A DNA stretch of 64,000 nucleotides. It comes from FEB-12 sp964503315 (GTDB taxonomy: Bacteria > Zixibacteria > MSB-5A5 > GN15 > FEB-12). The stretch covers positions 1 through 64,000 of the forward strand of contig CAZCZL010000011.1 in assembly GCA_964503315.1 (NCBI GenBank). Reading direction: 5' to 3'. The position numbers and the translations under genes are program-made. The notes under the pieces are model-generated. The model was given only the letters and a program-made list of their open reading frames with translations, searched no databases and was not told the origin of the DNA. The stretch's first letter is position 1; every line of letters starts with the position of its first letter. Shown one piece after another: positions 52,548 to 61,727 of this stretch.

Positions 52548-55178
52548 TCAATTCCCGATAGTCAATGCGAATCCGATATTCACTTTTGCGTCCGGCGGTA
52601 GTGAGTTCAGTACGGTGCTGGTCACGATATTTTCCTGCGCGCTTACGCTGAGACGAAGTCTCTGCCCTGGTTGCAGTAATCCAATTACACCACTCTTCTC
52701 ATACGGTAACCCAGATGCCGATGAGTTGAATCCCAGTACTCCGCCCACTACCGTTCCCAAACTGTCAACAATGTAGAAACTGATCGAGCATTCAGCCCAG
52801 GTCCCCGAGTCAGTATTGGTGGGCTGAACATTGCCACTTATGGACAAGGTGTACGGTATGAACTCATTGCTATTCGATACAAAATCAACGAAGCCACCAG
52901 ATTGGCCCCGCGATCTTGAGGGAATGCTACAATAACCATCTGACGAAGCTGTCGCTTGCCCGGAGAGAGTCACGGTGCCACTGACAATGTACTGTGTGCC
53001 GATCGCATTGCCCGTTATGTCAAACGCTCCACTCGCCATTGCGGTCCAACTGGCCGGTTCGGCACACCTCGATGGAATTGAGTCTCGTGATTCAGCCACT
53101 GAAGCTGTCACCGAGCTACCATCACTTTCCTTGTTCTCCCAAACATTTACCGGCGGATCGATCGACGCACTGACCCAAGTATGACTGCTGTCTCTCACAA
53201 ATGTGAAGGGACTGCAACTCCGGCCAAGGAGTTCAGCGCGAACCGAGTCTTCCCCCTGATAGAGAGGCGAGTAGGCGTAGTACAAAAGAATGTCTCTGTC
53301 GGTTAGCGCTGATTCGTTCAAGGTCGTGTCGCCGGAACTTGGGACATCGCATGGAATTACGTCGACAGTCGAATACGCCGGCGGAGTATTAATATCCAGG
53401 TCAAATTGTGCCGTCGTCGGAATACCCGAAGTGTCCCCCGTATATCCGTCGCCGTTAAGGTCGAATGGAGAGTGATCTCTTGCCCAGGGGCGTGTCCTGG
53501 TTCCACGATCAGTTTCGTAGTGGAGAATCGAGTCGAGAAACATCTTCAGATCTTTCTCGTCGAACGTCATGTCACTACCGAATTGACCGTTAGCATCCGC
53601 AATATCAAGGAGTGACAATCGGATCCCGGCAGTGGATATTGAGTGGTCGAGCGACAGCGTCGCTTTGTAAGCATCGACCCACTTGGCATTGTAGCAGTTC
53701 TTAATGATACCAATCGTCTCGTCGACTGTGAGAGACGGTGATAATGCCCAGAGCCATCCCGCCAAAGCCGCCACCTGTGGTGATGAGAACGAAGTCCCGT
53801 CAAAGCTCCCCTGCCAAGGGACATCAGCCGCGGGACTGCACAGCCCATCCCCCATTGCGCAGGGAAGCGTGAGGTTTTCACCTATCATCCGAACATCGAA
53901 GGGAAGATTAGAGAATGTTGACAGTTTCCCGCTCCAATCCGAAGACCCTACCGTCAATACATTGCCTAACTTGGTTCCATAGACTACTCCGTGAACCAGT
54001 GCCTGAGCGTACAAAGTGTTCAGCGTCGACGAATCAGCCGAAGATACTGCCGTCCCCTGGAGCATCTGGAACGGATTGTCAAACCGGGCCGCCAGGGTGA
54101 ACGGTGAGTTGTAATCGGCGTTGAACATAACGGGTGAGGCGAAACCGCTGTTACCTGATGATTGAGTATGCAAAAAATCCGCTTGTCTCATTGCAACGAG
54201 CGCGCGCCAGTAGAAGGCATGCTCAATAATCCGACGTTTCGGGAATAAGCTGAAATCGGGGGGATACCCAAAGCTCGTATTGAGTATGAACTTGCCGCTC
54301 ACGGGAAGACGGGCAAAGAGTTCAGTGATCAGCGCTGCCCAGGAACCGAACCCCGTCATGCTGATACATGGCAGACGCAAGATATTCGACGGATCTGCAA
54401 ACGCCCCTGTTGAGCCGATACTGTCAAACCTCGCGCCAATAGTCCCCGCCACCGCAAAACCATGATTCCCCATTATGACGCCATTGCCATCTAGCAGGGT
54501 ATCAATTCCGCCAACTCCCGGTACGAACGTCTGGGCGGGGATCTCCGGATGCGGGGTTTGGCTGGCAAAATCATCAGCTACGACTACGGTCACGGCTGAA
54601 TGCAAGGCGGCCACCCGATCGCGCAGGTTCCACGCCGCGGGAAACTTCGCCTCTTCAAGAGGCGTAATCCGGATACTTGCAGGATAGTCCGGCATCACTG
54701 CTCCGCCATTGCCGGCTGTCGGATCAAAGCACGGATACGCCGACAGAAACGCTCCCGATGCAACAAGTATCGAACAGATGGCCTGTGCCGAATCGGTCGA
54801 GGGCAGCGCTCCTATAACCAGCTCCGTGAACATCAGCCCCGTTCGCATGCAACTGATCTTGGCTCCCACGCCATTCAGCGCTGTATTGACCGCACCAACA
54901 GTGGCGCTCGGATTGATCACCGCCTCTAATCGCGTAGTCACGAAATCCCCGTCCCATTCACCATCGGGCACTGCATATGGGCCGTGATTGCTTGTCCCCG
55001 ATAAGGCGGAGTCGGTATCACTGCCTGACAATAGCACACCGACCGGACCGTTATCCGGCGGCTTGTTCGTAGCCGGGTCCGTGCTCTTGCTGCAGCTCAG
55101 TGACAGAAAAAGCACTGCCAGAGCAATTCCGAGGACAGGTCGAGAGTGGAACTCGATTATTTCTAAGAGTGACGTCAC
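52548..55178 (-). CDS. Lipoprotein subtilase (S8), paralogue 1
   Basis: 876 residues from GTG 55178, with AAAGG five bases upstream. Lipobox LSLSC29, then a Pro/Asn-rich linker (CSKSTDP..NKPPDNGP), a likely inhibitory propeptide (about 75-150), and the S8 domain with D202 (VVVADDF), H239 (GNHGFAVAGTIGA), oxyanion Asn343 (SSGNSG) and S463 (GTSFSSPQVAALAG). All catalytic positions are intact. About 583-595 is a dockerin-like Ca2+ loop DLNGDGYTGD. The C-terminal ~250 residues are a beta-rich domain unlike the other two copies in detail. Predicted anchored serine protease at the cell surface. Confidence 0.85.
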   Translation of the reverse strand: MTSLLEIIEFHSRPVLGIALAVLFLSLSCSKSTDPATNKPPDNGPVGVLLSGSDTDSALSGTSNHGPYAVPDGEWDGDFVTTRLEAVINPSATVGAVNTALNGVGAKISCMRTGLMFTELVIGALPSTDSAQAICSILVASGAFLSAYPCFDPTAGNGGAVMPDYPASIRITPLEEAKFPAAWNLRDRVAALHSAVTVVVADDFASQTPHPEIPAQTFVPGVGGIDTLLDGNGVIMGNHGFAVAGTIGARFDSIGSTGAFADPSNILRLPCISMTGFGSWAALITELFARLPVSGKFILNTSFGYPPDFSLFPKRRIIEHAFYWRALVAMRQADFLHTQSSGNSGFASPVMFNADYNSPFTLAARFDNPFQMLQGTAVSSADSSTLNTLYAQALVHGVVYGTKLGNVLTVGSSDWSGKLSTFSNLPFDVRMIGENLTLPCAMGDGLCSPAADVPWQGSFDGTSFSSPQVAALAGWLWALSPSLTVDETIGIIKNCYNAKWVDAYKATLSLDHSISTAGIRLSLLDIADANGQFGSDMTFDEKDLKMFLDSILHYETDRGTRTRPWARDHSPFDLNGDGYTGDTSGIPTTAQFDLDINTPPAYSTVDVIPCDVPSSGDTTLNESALTDRDILLYYAYSPLYQGEDSVRAELLGRSCSPFTFVRDSSHTWVSASIDPPVNVWENKESDGSSVTASVAESRDSIPSRCAEPASWTAMASGAFDITGNAIGTQYIVSGTVTLSGQATASSDGYCSIPSRSRGQSGGFVDFVSNSNEFIPYTLSISGNVQPTNTDSGTWAECSISFYIVDSLGTVVGGVLGFNSSASGLPYEKSGVIGLLQPGQRLRLSVSAQENIVTSTVLNSLPPDAKVNIGFALTIGN

Positions 55179-55212
55179 GCAGTACCTTTCTTTTCTTCAA
55201 ACCAGTCATGTA

Positions 55213-57843
55213 CTATGGCCCCACATGGAGCCATATCCCTGCATCAAATGCTGAGGAATCCGGGCCAGGATCAGATTTGGGGAGAATCTTCTCCGCGGTG
55301 GTGGTCCTCATGAAAAGTTCATACCTGTGACCTGCAGGGAGAGACACGAGTGTCCCGTTGAATGCGAATATGGGCGGTAGCAGTTGACTGTCCCATACTT
55401 CATGGACGCCCCCGTCAGGTAGGCCGTTGGCATCGATGGACTGTAGGACTACCCACGCTTGTTGGTTTCCCGCATTGATGTCACCTCTGTCAGTGTATGC
55501 GTTAACGCTGAGACTGAACGGAACGGAATCCAGTTCTTCACTTAAAGAGAACTGGATGACACTATAGCTGGAGCACCGCAGAGACGCCCAGTAGTCACAC
55601 ACGGTTCCCTGGTCGTTTTCCAGCGACGCTATTCCTGACACTTTCGACTTAGAGATTCCATGCACATTCAATGCTGTGTTGTTCGATGAGCTGGAATACG
55701 ACGCTTCGCAAGTTGCTGTCATGTTGAATACATACGTCGCGAGGTTTGAACACCCGAGTTCACGGATAGAGATGGTTTTCTGTAGAAAGTAATTGCTACT
55801 GGAGTCTTGAATCACGGGCGATAGTGAGGGGTGGGTTTCGAAGTAATAATTCATTTTGTAGCTCGCGTTGTACAATACAAATGGTGAGCATCCCCTGTTG
55901 AACAGACTGTCACGCACGTGTTTATCGCCGCTGTACAGCGGGGAGTACGCATAATACAGTAAGATGTCTCGGTCTGTCAGTGCCGATTCATCCAGTATCG
56001 TATCACCGGCGCTCGGCCGGTCGCAGATAATCACATCGACTGACGAATACATCGGCGGAGTATTGACATCCAGGTCAAACGGCATATAGGGATTCGGCAG
56101 AGCCGAATCACCAGTGTAGCCGTTTCCATTGAGGTCACACCGGGAATAATCAGTCGCGTATGGAGGTGTGGTAGAGAGACGGTTTGTCTGGTACTCCTTC
56201 AGAGAATCCAAGAACGTTTGTAGATCCACCTCATTAAACGGGCCGGGATTACCGGTGGAACTCGGGGCATCGGAGATATCAAGCAACGCAACTCGAATAG
56301 GCGCTACGGCAAGCGATTTGTCGATCGACAGCACGGCTTTGTAGGCATCTATCCACTTGTAATTGTAATTCGCCATAAGAATCTGTTTTATCTCGAGCAT
56401 GGACAGCGAATTATCGAGCGCCATCAGATAAGCGGCGAGACCGGCGACCTGCGGAGCGGCGAAGGAAGTACCGTCAACCAGCCCCATGAGGAAATTGTCG
56501 GGGTTCAGAGTGCACTCGTTGTCAGCGACTGCGCATGGGACGGGATGTGTCTCGCTGACCATACGGAGATCCGATGGGCCGCTTGAAAAGTCAGTAAGAT
56601 CGCCCGAGGAGTTAGAACTGCCGACCACCAACACATTGGTAAGTTTTGTGGCAACCGCAGGGCGAGAAGCGACAAATGTGTCATAAATAGACTGAAGTTG
56701 AGCTTCCCAGGCCGGGGTCACCGGGTTTCCCTGTAACATTTGCGTGGGTGTATCGAAGCGAGAAGCAAGCGCAATGGGGCTGTTCCAATCGGCATTTTCC
56801 AGAGTCGGAGAGAACCACCCCGTATTTCCTGCCGCTTGAGTGTGAAGAAACCGAGTCTGCCTCTCAGCAACCAATGAGCGCCAGAAGAGTGCATCGATGA
56901 TGCGCCGCTCACGAGGAAAGATCCGGAAATCTCCGCCGTACCCGTAGCTGCTGTTGAGCACAAAATTGCCAGAGGCGGGAAAGGCATCGGCAAGATCATA
57001 GAGGAGGGCTGTCCAGGAGGCGAATCCACCCATCGGAACACCATGGATACGAAGCAGGTGAGTCTGGTCGGGGAAAACTCCGGTGGCTCCGAGAGCATCA
57101 TTATTTGCACCAATCGTCCCTGCCACCATGAACCCATGGTTGCCGATAGCGAATCCATTTGTATCTACCGCTGTTGTTGGACTGCCAGCTGTAGTAGGAA
57201 ACGACAAGGCCGCTACTTGCGTGTGAGGCGCCCGACCGTAGAACTGATCACTGACAATGACGAGAACCGACTGCGCGTTATTCTCAAGATGGTCACGGGC
57301 GTTCCACGCCGCAGTGATCCCCTGCATCTCAAGATTACCAGTTATCATTCCGGCCGGTTGGGGGGGACGCTCATTCACATCTGCCGGTCGAAAGCAAGGG
57401 AATGCGACAGAAAAAGCGCCTGTTGCGGTGAGAGTAGAGCAAATTGCGTTCGCTTCAGCGGAGTCACTGACCGGAGAGATCACGAGCTCCGTAAACATCA
57501 TATTGGGGCGCATACAGCTGATCTTGGCACCAACCACATTCAAAGCGGCATTAACAGTGCCAACGGTCGCGCTCCGGTTGATCACCGCTTCGAGCCGCGT
57601 GGTGACAAAGTCACCATCCCACTCGTTCTCCGGAACCGCATATGGGCCGTGATTAGTTGTTCCAGATAACGCAGAGTCGCTCTCAGACCCCGACAGTAAA
57701 ATGCCGACCGGACCGTTATCCGGCGGCTTGTTGCTACCTGGGTCGGTGCTTTTGCTGCAACTGAAAGTTACTAAAAGCAATAGCAATATCCCTGTGGGGT
57801 AAACCTTTTCGGAGCACAGATTGAGAACACCTTTAGCAACCAT
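55213..57843 (-). CDS. Lipoprotein subtilase (S8), paralogue 2
   Basis: 876 residues from ATG 57843 (AGGAAAA nine bases upstream); a TTG two codons earlier is not preferred. Same plan as its neighbours: lipobox FSC29, CSKSTDP linker, propeptide-like region, S8 domain with Asp in VIVSDQF, His in GNHGFMVAGTIGA, Asn in TQAAGNTG and Ser in DGTSFAAPQVAGLAA, then DLNGNGYTGDS Ca2+ loop. The C-terminal ~220 residues differ from those of copies 1 and 3, so target choice may differ. Sits 34 bp upstream (in transcription) of copy 1. Confidence 0.85.
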   Translation of the reverse strand: MVAKGVLNLCSEKVYPTGILLLLLVTFSCSKSTDPGSNKPPDNGPVGILLSGSESDSALSGTTNHGPYAVPENEWDGDFVTTRLEAVINRSATVGTVNAALNVVGAKISCMRPNMMFTELVISPVSDSAEANAICSTLTATGAFSVAFPCFRPADVNERPPQPAGMITGNLEMQGITAAWNARDHLENNAQSVLVIVSDQFYGRAPHTQVAALSFPTTAGSPTTAVDTNGFAIGNHGFMVAGTIGANNDALGATGVFPDQTHLLRIHGVPMGGFASWTALLYDLADAFPASGNFVLNSSYGYGGDFRIFPRERRIIDALFWRSLVAERQTRFLHTQAAGNTGWFSPTLENADWNSPIALASRFDTPTQMLQGNPVTPAWEAQLQSIYDTFVASRPAVATKLTNVLVVGSSNSSGDLTDFSSGPSDLRMVSETHPVPCAVADNECTLNPDNFLMGLVDGTSFAAPQVAGLAAYLMALDNSLSMLEIKQILMANYNYKWIDAYKAVLSIDKSLAVAPIRVALLDISDAPSSTGNPGPFNEVDLQTFLDSLKEYQTNRLSTTPPYATDYSRCDLNGNGYTGDSALPNPYMPFDLDVNTPPMYSSVDVIICDRPSAGDTILDESALTDRDILLYYAYSPLYSGDKHVRDSLFNRGCSPFVLYNASYKMNYYFETHPSLSPVIQDSSSNYFLQKTISIRELGCSNLATYVFNMTATCEASYSSSSNNTALNVHGISKSKVSGIASLENDQGTVCDYWASLRCSSYSVIQFSLSEELDSVPFSLSVNAYTDRGDINAGNQQAWVVLQSIDANGLPDGGVHEVWDSQLLPPIFAFNGTLVSLPAGHRYELFMRTTTAEKILPKSDPGPDSSAFDAGIWLHVGP

Positions 57844-57899
57844 CTGCAATTTTTCCTAATCTATAATGGGTTCCGATCCTCGTCCTGCCTAATCATGTA

Positions 57900-60575
57900 C
57901 TACTCTCCGCAGAACAGCGATATGCTTACATTTACTCTTGCTTCATTTGGTCCGGGATTCTTTTGGGTTATTGCCGATGTATATGTCTGCGATGTCACGT
58001 CAATCCGATACACATGGTGGTCCGCGAGTTGTGAGAGATAGCCACTGTGTACAAATGGCAGTGCGTTCACATCGGTATCAAATGTGAGAAACTGTGGACT
58101 TATTTTCGCATTTGCATTTGTTGCTTGAAGCGTGTCAACAACATAAAGCGTAACTATGCACCGTGCCTTACAATAGGTCGAAGGCGTTGATTGAAGAGTG
58201 CCTCCGACGGAAAGCGTGTAGGGAACATTGAAGGGACCATCTTTGGCAAGAGCGAATTCAGTGGAACTCCAGGCGGTTACAATGTTGCTAAAGCTAAATT
58301 CACAAGCGGCCGGTATCGCCGGTGCTGTGGCTTTTGCCCTACTTATGGCAGACGACTGGCCGCTGACGCTGACGCTTGAGTTACTCCCCGTGGACGTCAG
58401 GCTGGTTTGTCCAGCCCCAAAGCTTTCAAATCTGTATCCGGTACTTATCGAGTCAACGCACGCCGAGGAGAGTGAGTCCCTGGTCTCGTCGAGTTGAATC
58501 GTCAAATTCTGTCCGAATGTAGTGTCATAGTCAGCAACTCCGAGTATTGGCACCCACGTCAACACCCAAACCATCGACGTGTCATGTCCTGTCCAAATGG
58601 GGGTACACGACACCCCGAAAAGGTCATCTCGAATTGAGTCATTGCCAGTATAGAGATCCGAAAAGGCGTAATAGAGCAGAATGTCGCGGTCGGTGACTGC
58701 GTGTTCGTCAAGGGTCGTGTCTCGTGAAGAATTCTGGTCACAGCGTATGATGTGTGCCGTCGAATACGCCGGTGGCGTATTGATATCCAGGTCAAAGGGT
58801 GCGGTCGACGGAGTCAGCATTGTGTCACCTGTGAACCCGTCACCATTCAGATCAAACCGCGAATGGTCTCTCGACCACGGTGGCGTCCTACTGCCGCGAT
58901 CCACCTCGTAATACATAATCGAGTCAAGGATCATCTGCAGATCCTTCTCATCGAAAGCCATGTTGCTCCCCATATTGCCACTTCCATCCGCAACATCAAG
59001 CAAGGTCAGACGGACATCAGCGCTGGCTATCGAGTGATCCACCGACAACACCGCCTTGTACGCATCGACCCACTTGCTGTTGTAGCAGTTTTGAATGATG
59101 CCTATCGTCTCATCAACCGTGAGAGATGGCGACAATGCCCAGAGCCACCCCGCCAATGCCGCCACCTGGGGGGCAGAGAACGAAGTCCCCTCGTAGCTCC
59201 CCTGCCAGGCAACATCTGTTCCCGGACCGCAAACGCCATCCCCCATAAGACACGGAAGAGTTACATTCTCTCCGATCATGCGAACATCCGCAGGACCGCT
59301 CGAGAAACTTGACAGGTTACCGCTCCAGTCGGAAGAACCCACCGTAATCACATTGTGGAGTTTCGTCGCATATATACCCCCATTGACGATCGCTTGTGCA
59401 AACAGGGTGGTCAGCGCGGTGCTGTCTGCCGGCGTCACTTCTGTCCCCTGAAGCATCTGGAATGGATTGTCAAATCGTGTAGCCAAAGTGAACGGCGAGT
59501 TATAATCTGCGTTGGGTTGGGCTGGTGAGAACAATCCGCCGTTGCCCGATGACTGCGTGTGCAGGAAGTCACTCTGTCGGTGCGCCACCAGCGCGCGCCA
59601 GTAGAACGCATGCTCGATTCGCTGGCGCTTGGGGAAGCGAGTAAAGTCTCCGCCATAACCCCAACTCGTATTTAGAATGAACTTGCCGGAATACGGCAGT
59701 CGGGAAGCAAGATCAGTCAGAATTGCCATCCAGGAGCCAAGCCCACCCATCCCATAGCACGGAAGGCGAAGAATGTTGGCCGTATCGGCAAATGCGCCCG
59801 TTGACCCGATATCGTCATAGCGAGCGCCGATTGTACCGGCGACAGCAAAGCCGTGGTTCCCTTCAACATTACCTAAACTATCGAATATCGTGTCAGCCGT
59901 GGCGGAGCCGGCCACAAATGTCTGTGCCGGTATCTCCGGGTGAGCGACCAACCGTCCGAAATCATCCGCCACTACAATAGTCACCGGCGAACTCCTTCGG
60001 GCGACAAGTCCCCTGGCATTCCACGCCGCGGGGAATTTGGCCTCCTCAAGAGGGGTAATCCTGATATTGGCCGGGAAGCCGGGGGCTACTGCACCGTCAT
60101 TGCCGGTAGTTGGATCAAAGCACGGATACGCCGTCAGGAAGGCATTTGATGTCACCAGAGTCGAGCAAATCATGTTTGCCTGATCAACGGATGACATAGC
60201 AGGCACCACCAACTCTGCAAACATCAAACCCGCACGCATACAGCTGATCTTGCCATCAACCGCATTCAGAGCAGCGTTGACGGCACCAACCGTCGCGCTC
60301 GGGTTGATAACGGCCTCGAGCCGAGTGGTGACAAAGTCACCATCCCACTCGTTCTCCGGAACCGCATATGGGCCGTGATTGCTCGTGCCGGACAGCGCCG
60401 AATCGGTATTGTTCCCCGAAAGCAGAATGCCGACCGGACCGTTGTCCGGCGGTTTGTTTGGCTCCGGGTCGGTGCTCTTGCTACAGCTGAGAATTGATCC
60501 AACGACTCCTAATAGGATTACAAATACCCCACAAAGATTAGCTCGCAGTGAGATTGCGGTATTCCGGCCGTTCAT
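57900..60575 (-). CDS. Lipoprotein subtilase (S8), paralogue 3
   Basis: 891 residues; AGAGGTGAC before ATG 60575. Lipobox SILSC31, CSKSTDPEPNKPPDNGP linker, propeptide-like region, S8 domain with Asp in IVVADDF, His in GNHGFAVAGTIGA, Asn in TQSSGNGG and Ser in EGTSFSAPQVAALAG, and DLNGDGFTGDT Ca2+ loop. Closest to copy 1 through the peptidase and Ca2+ loop; the C-terminal domain is different again. First of the three tandem genes in transcription order. Confidence 0.85.
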   Translation of the reverse strand: MNGRNTAISLRANLCGVFVILLGVVGSILSCSKSTDPEPNKPPDNGPVGILLSGNNTDSALSGTSNHGPYAVPENEWDGDFVTTRLEAVINPSATVGAVNAALNAVDGKISCMRAGLMFAELVVPAMSSVDQANMICSTLVTSNAFLTAYPCFDPTTGNDGAVAPGFPANIRITPLEEAKFPAAWNARGLVARRSSPVTIVVADDFGRLVAHPEIPAQTFVAGSATADTIFDSLGNVEGNHGFAVAGTIGARYDDIGSTGAFADTANILRLPCYGMGGLGSWMAILTDLASRLPYSGKFILNTSWGYGGDFTRFPKRQRIEHAFYWRALVAHRQSDFLHTQSSGNGGLFSPAQPNADYNSPFTLATRFDNPFQMLQGTEVTPADSTALTTLFAQAIVNGGIYATKLHNVITVGSSDWSGNLSSFSSGPADVRMIGENVTLPCLMGDGVCGPGTDVAWQGSYEGTSFSAPQVAALAGWLWALSPSLTVDETIGIIQNCYNSKWVDAYKAVLSVDHSIASADVRLTLLDVADGSGNMGSNMAFDEKDLQMILDSIMYYEVDRGSRTPPWSRDHSRFDLNGDGFTGDTMLTPSTAPFDLDINTPPAYSTAHIIRCDQNSSRDTTLDEHAVTDRDILLYYAFSDLYTGNDSIRDDLFGVSCTPIWTGHDTSMVWVLTWVPILGVADYDTTFGQNLTIQLDETRDSLSSACVDSISTGYRFESFGAGQTSLTSTGSNSSVSVSGQSSAISRAKATAPAIPAACEFSFSNIVTAWSSTEFALAKDGPFNVPYTLSVGGTLQSTPSTYCKARCIVTLYVVDTLQATNANAKISPQFLTFDTDVNALPFVHSGYLSQLADHHVYRIDVTSQTYTSAITQKNPGPNEARVNVSISLFCGE

Positions 60576-60669
60576 GTCACCTCTAGTATTGTTGATATAC
60601 GTATTGCGGACAACCGTGTCTTAAATATCAATATGATTGCGCCGATTCTGCTGCGCATCCAGGTCAATC

Positions 60670-61623
60670 TCATCTGAACCACTCTGGGTTGCGTGCCAGG
60701 ACATTCTCAGGAATCCTCCAGGTCTCCTTGAACCGGGTCGTGCTATTTCGAAAAGCGCTCAGCCCATAGAGGCTACTCCCAACCACTTCAAAATAACCTA
60801 CTATAGCTATGTCCGGACCACCCATGTTCGCAACGAGGAAGTTCCGATCCAGCCCTCCATGCTTCACCATCATCCCATGCCCAACATAGTCGTTTTCCCC
60901 ATGTGGGAACTCGCTGACATCGATCTGTACGTTCTCCCCTATATGCTGAACGCTTAACTTGCCCCACTGCCACCATTGTTTGGAACTGTTCTTCTCAAAC
61001 TTCCCGTTTTTCTTCATTTCGTGCTGACCATAGGTGAAAGCGGTGTCAGTCCTCATCGGCCAGCCACACCCTTCCACCTCAAAGTCTGACCAAGTACCAT
61101 CCGCAAAGAAGCAGATCCCAAATGCCTCACTGGTGTAGGCCACGTTACCGAACCACGGAATATCCCCCTTCCAGGTGTATACCTCCCCATCCCGTTTTGA
61201 ACCAAAAGTTCGATCGTGCAGCTCTTTGACGACAGCGAAGTTCTCGCTGCTCAATTCCAACTGATCCAATATCAGCAAATGGTAGGTGGCTTTGTTTCCT
61301 TCTCGGCATGCAGTGAACAGATGGGTGCCATCGAAAACAGCAATTCCATGGTACTCTGTCTCCCCATATGCAATGAGAAGCTTGAACATCTGATAGATCT
61401 TACCGCGCTGAGTGGTAAAGGTCTGCCACTTAGAAAGCTTGGCCTCACCAGTCCACGTGGTTGTGTCATCACTTTTGCCAGAAATAGGGTAGGTGCCGGA
61501 CAGATCGACTTCTTCAGCTCCAATAGAGATATCTTCAATATCCTTGGCGGCATGTGAAGGAGTAGATAGAACCACCATGAAAATGATGACGATGTAGCCT
61601 ACCAAGAAAGAACTTTTACGCAT
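60670..61623 (-). CDS. Secreted protein of unknown function
   Basis: 317 residues, signal peptide (FLVGYIVIIFMVVLSTPSHA). The body is beta-rich with many aromatics (WQTFTTQRGKIYQMFKLLIAYGETEYHGIAVFDG, YTWKGDIPWFGNVAYTSEAFGICFF) and two cysteine-bearing segments. I see no catalytic motif and do not recognise the family. It lies 94 bp from the subtilase operon start and 104 bp from the S74 protein gene, in the same direction, so is probably exported along with them. Confidence 0.6.
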   Translation of the reverse strand: MRKSSFLVGYIVIIFMVVLSTPSHAAKDIEDISIGAEEVDLSGTYPISGKSDDTTTWTGEAKLSKWQTFTTQRGKIYQMFKLLIAYGETEYHGIAVFDGTHLFTACREGNKATYHLLILDQLELSSENFAVVKELHDRTFGSKRDGEVYTWKGDIPWFGNVAYTSEAFGICFFADGTWSDFEVEGCGWPMRTDTAFTYGQHEMKKNGKFEKNSSKQWWQWGKLSVQHIGENVQIDVSEFPHGENDYVGHGMMVKHGGLDRNFLVANMGGPDIAIVGYFEVVGSSLYGLSAFRNSTTRFKETWRIPENVLARNPEWFR

Positions 61624-61727
61624 TTTGGAACGCCTCCGAGATCCGGGTTATGAGTCCTATATGTTGGGCTGTATGCGGACTGACCAGCACTCGACTGAAC
61701 TCGCATCAGCCACGAATTGTTGCCCAG

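Noticed and set aside
52548..60575. Assembly artefact duplicating one subtilase gene
   Set aside because: The three copies differ throughout in sequence and have different C-terminal domains and gene lengths.
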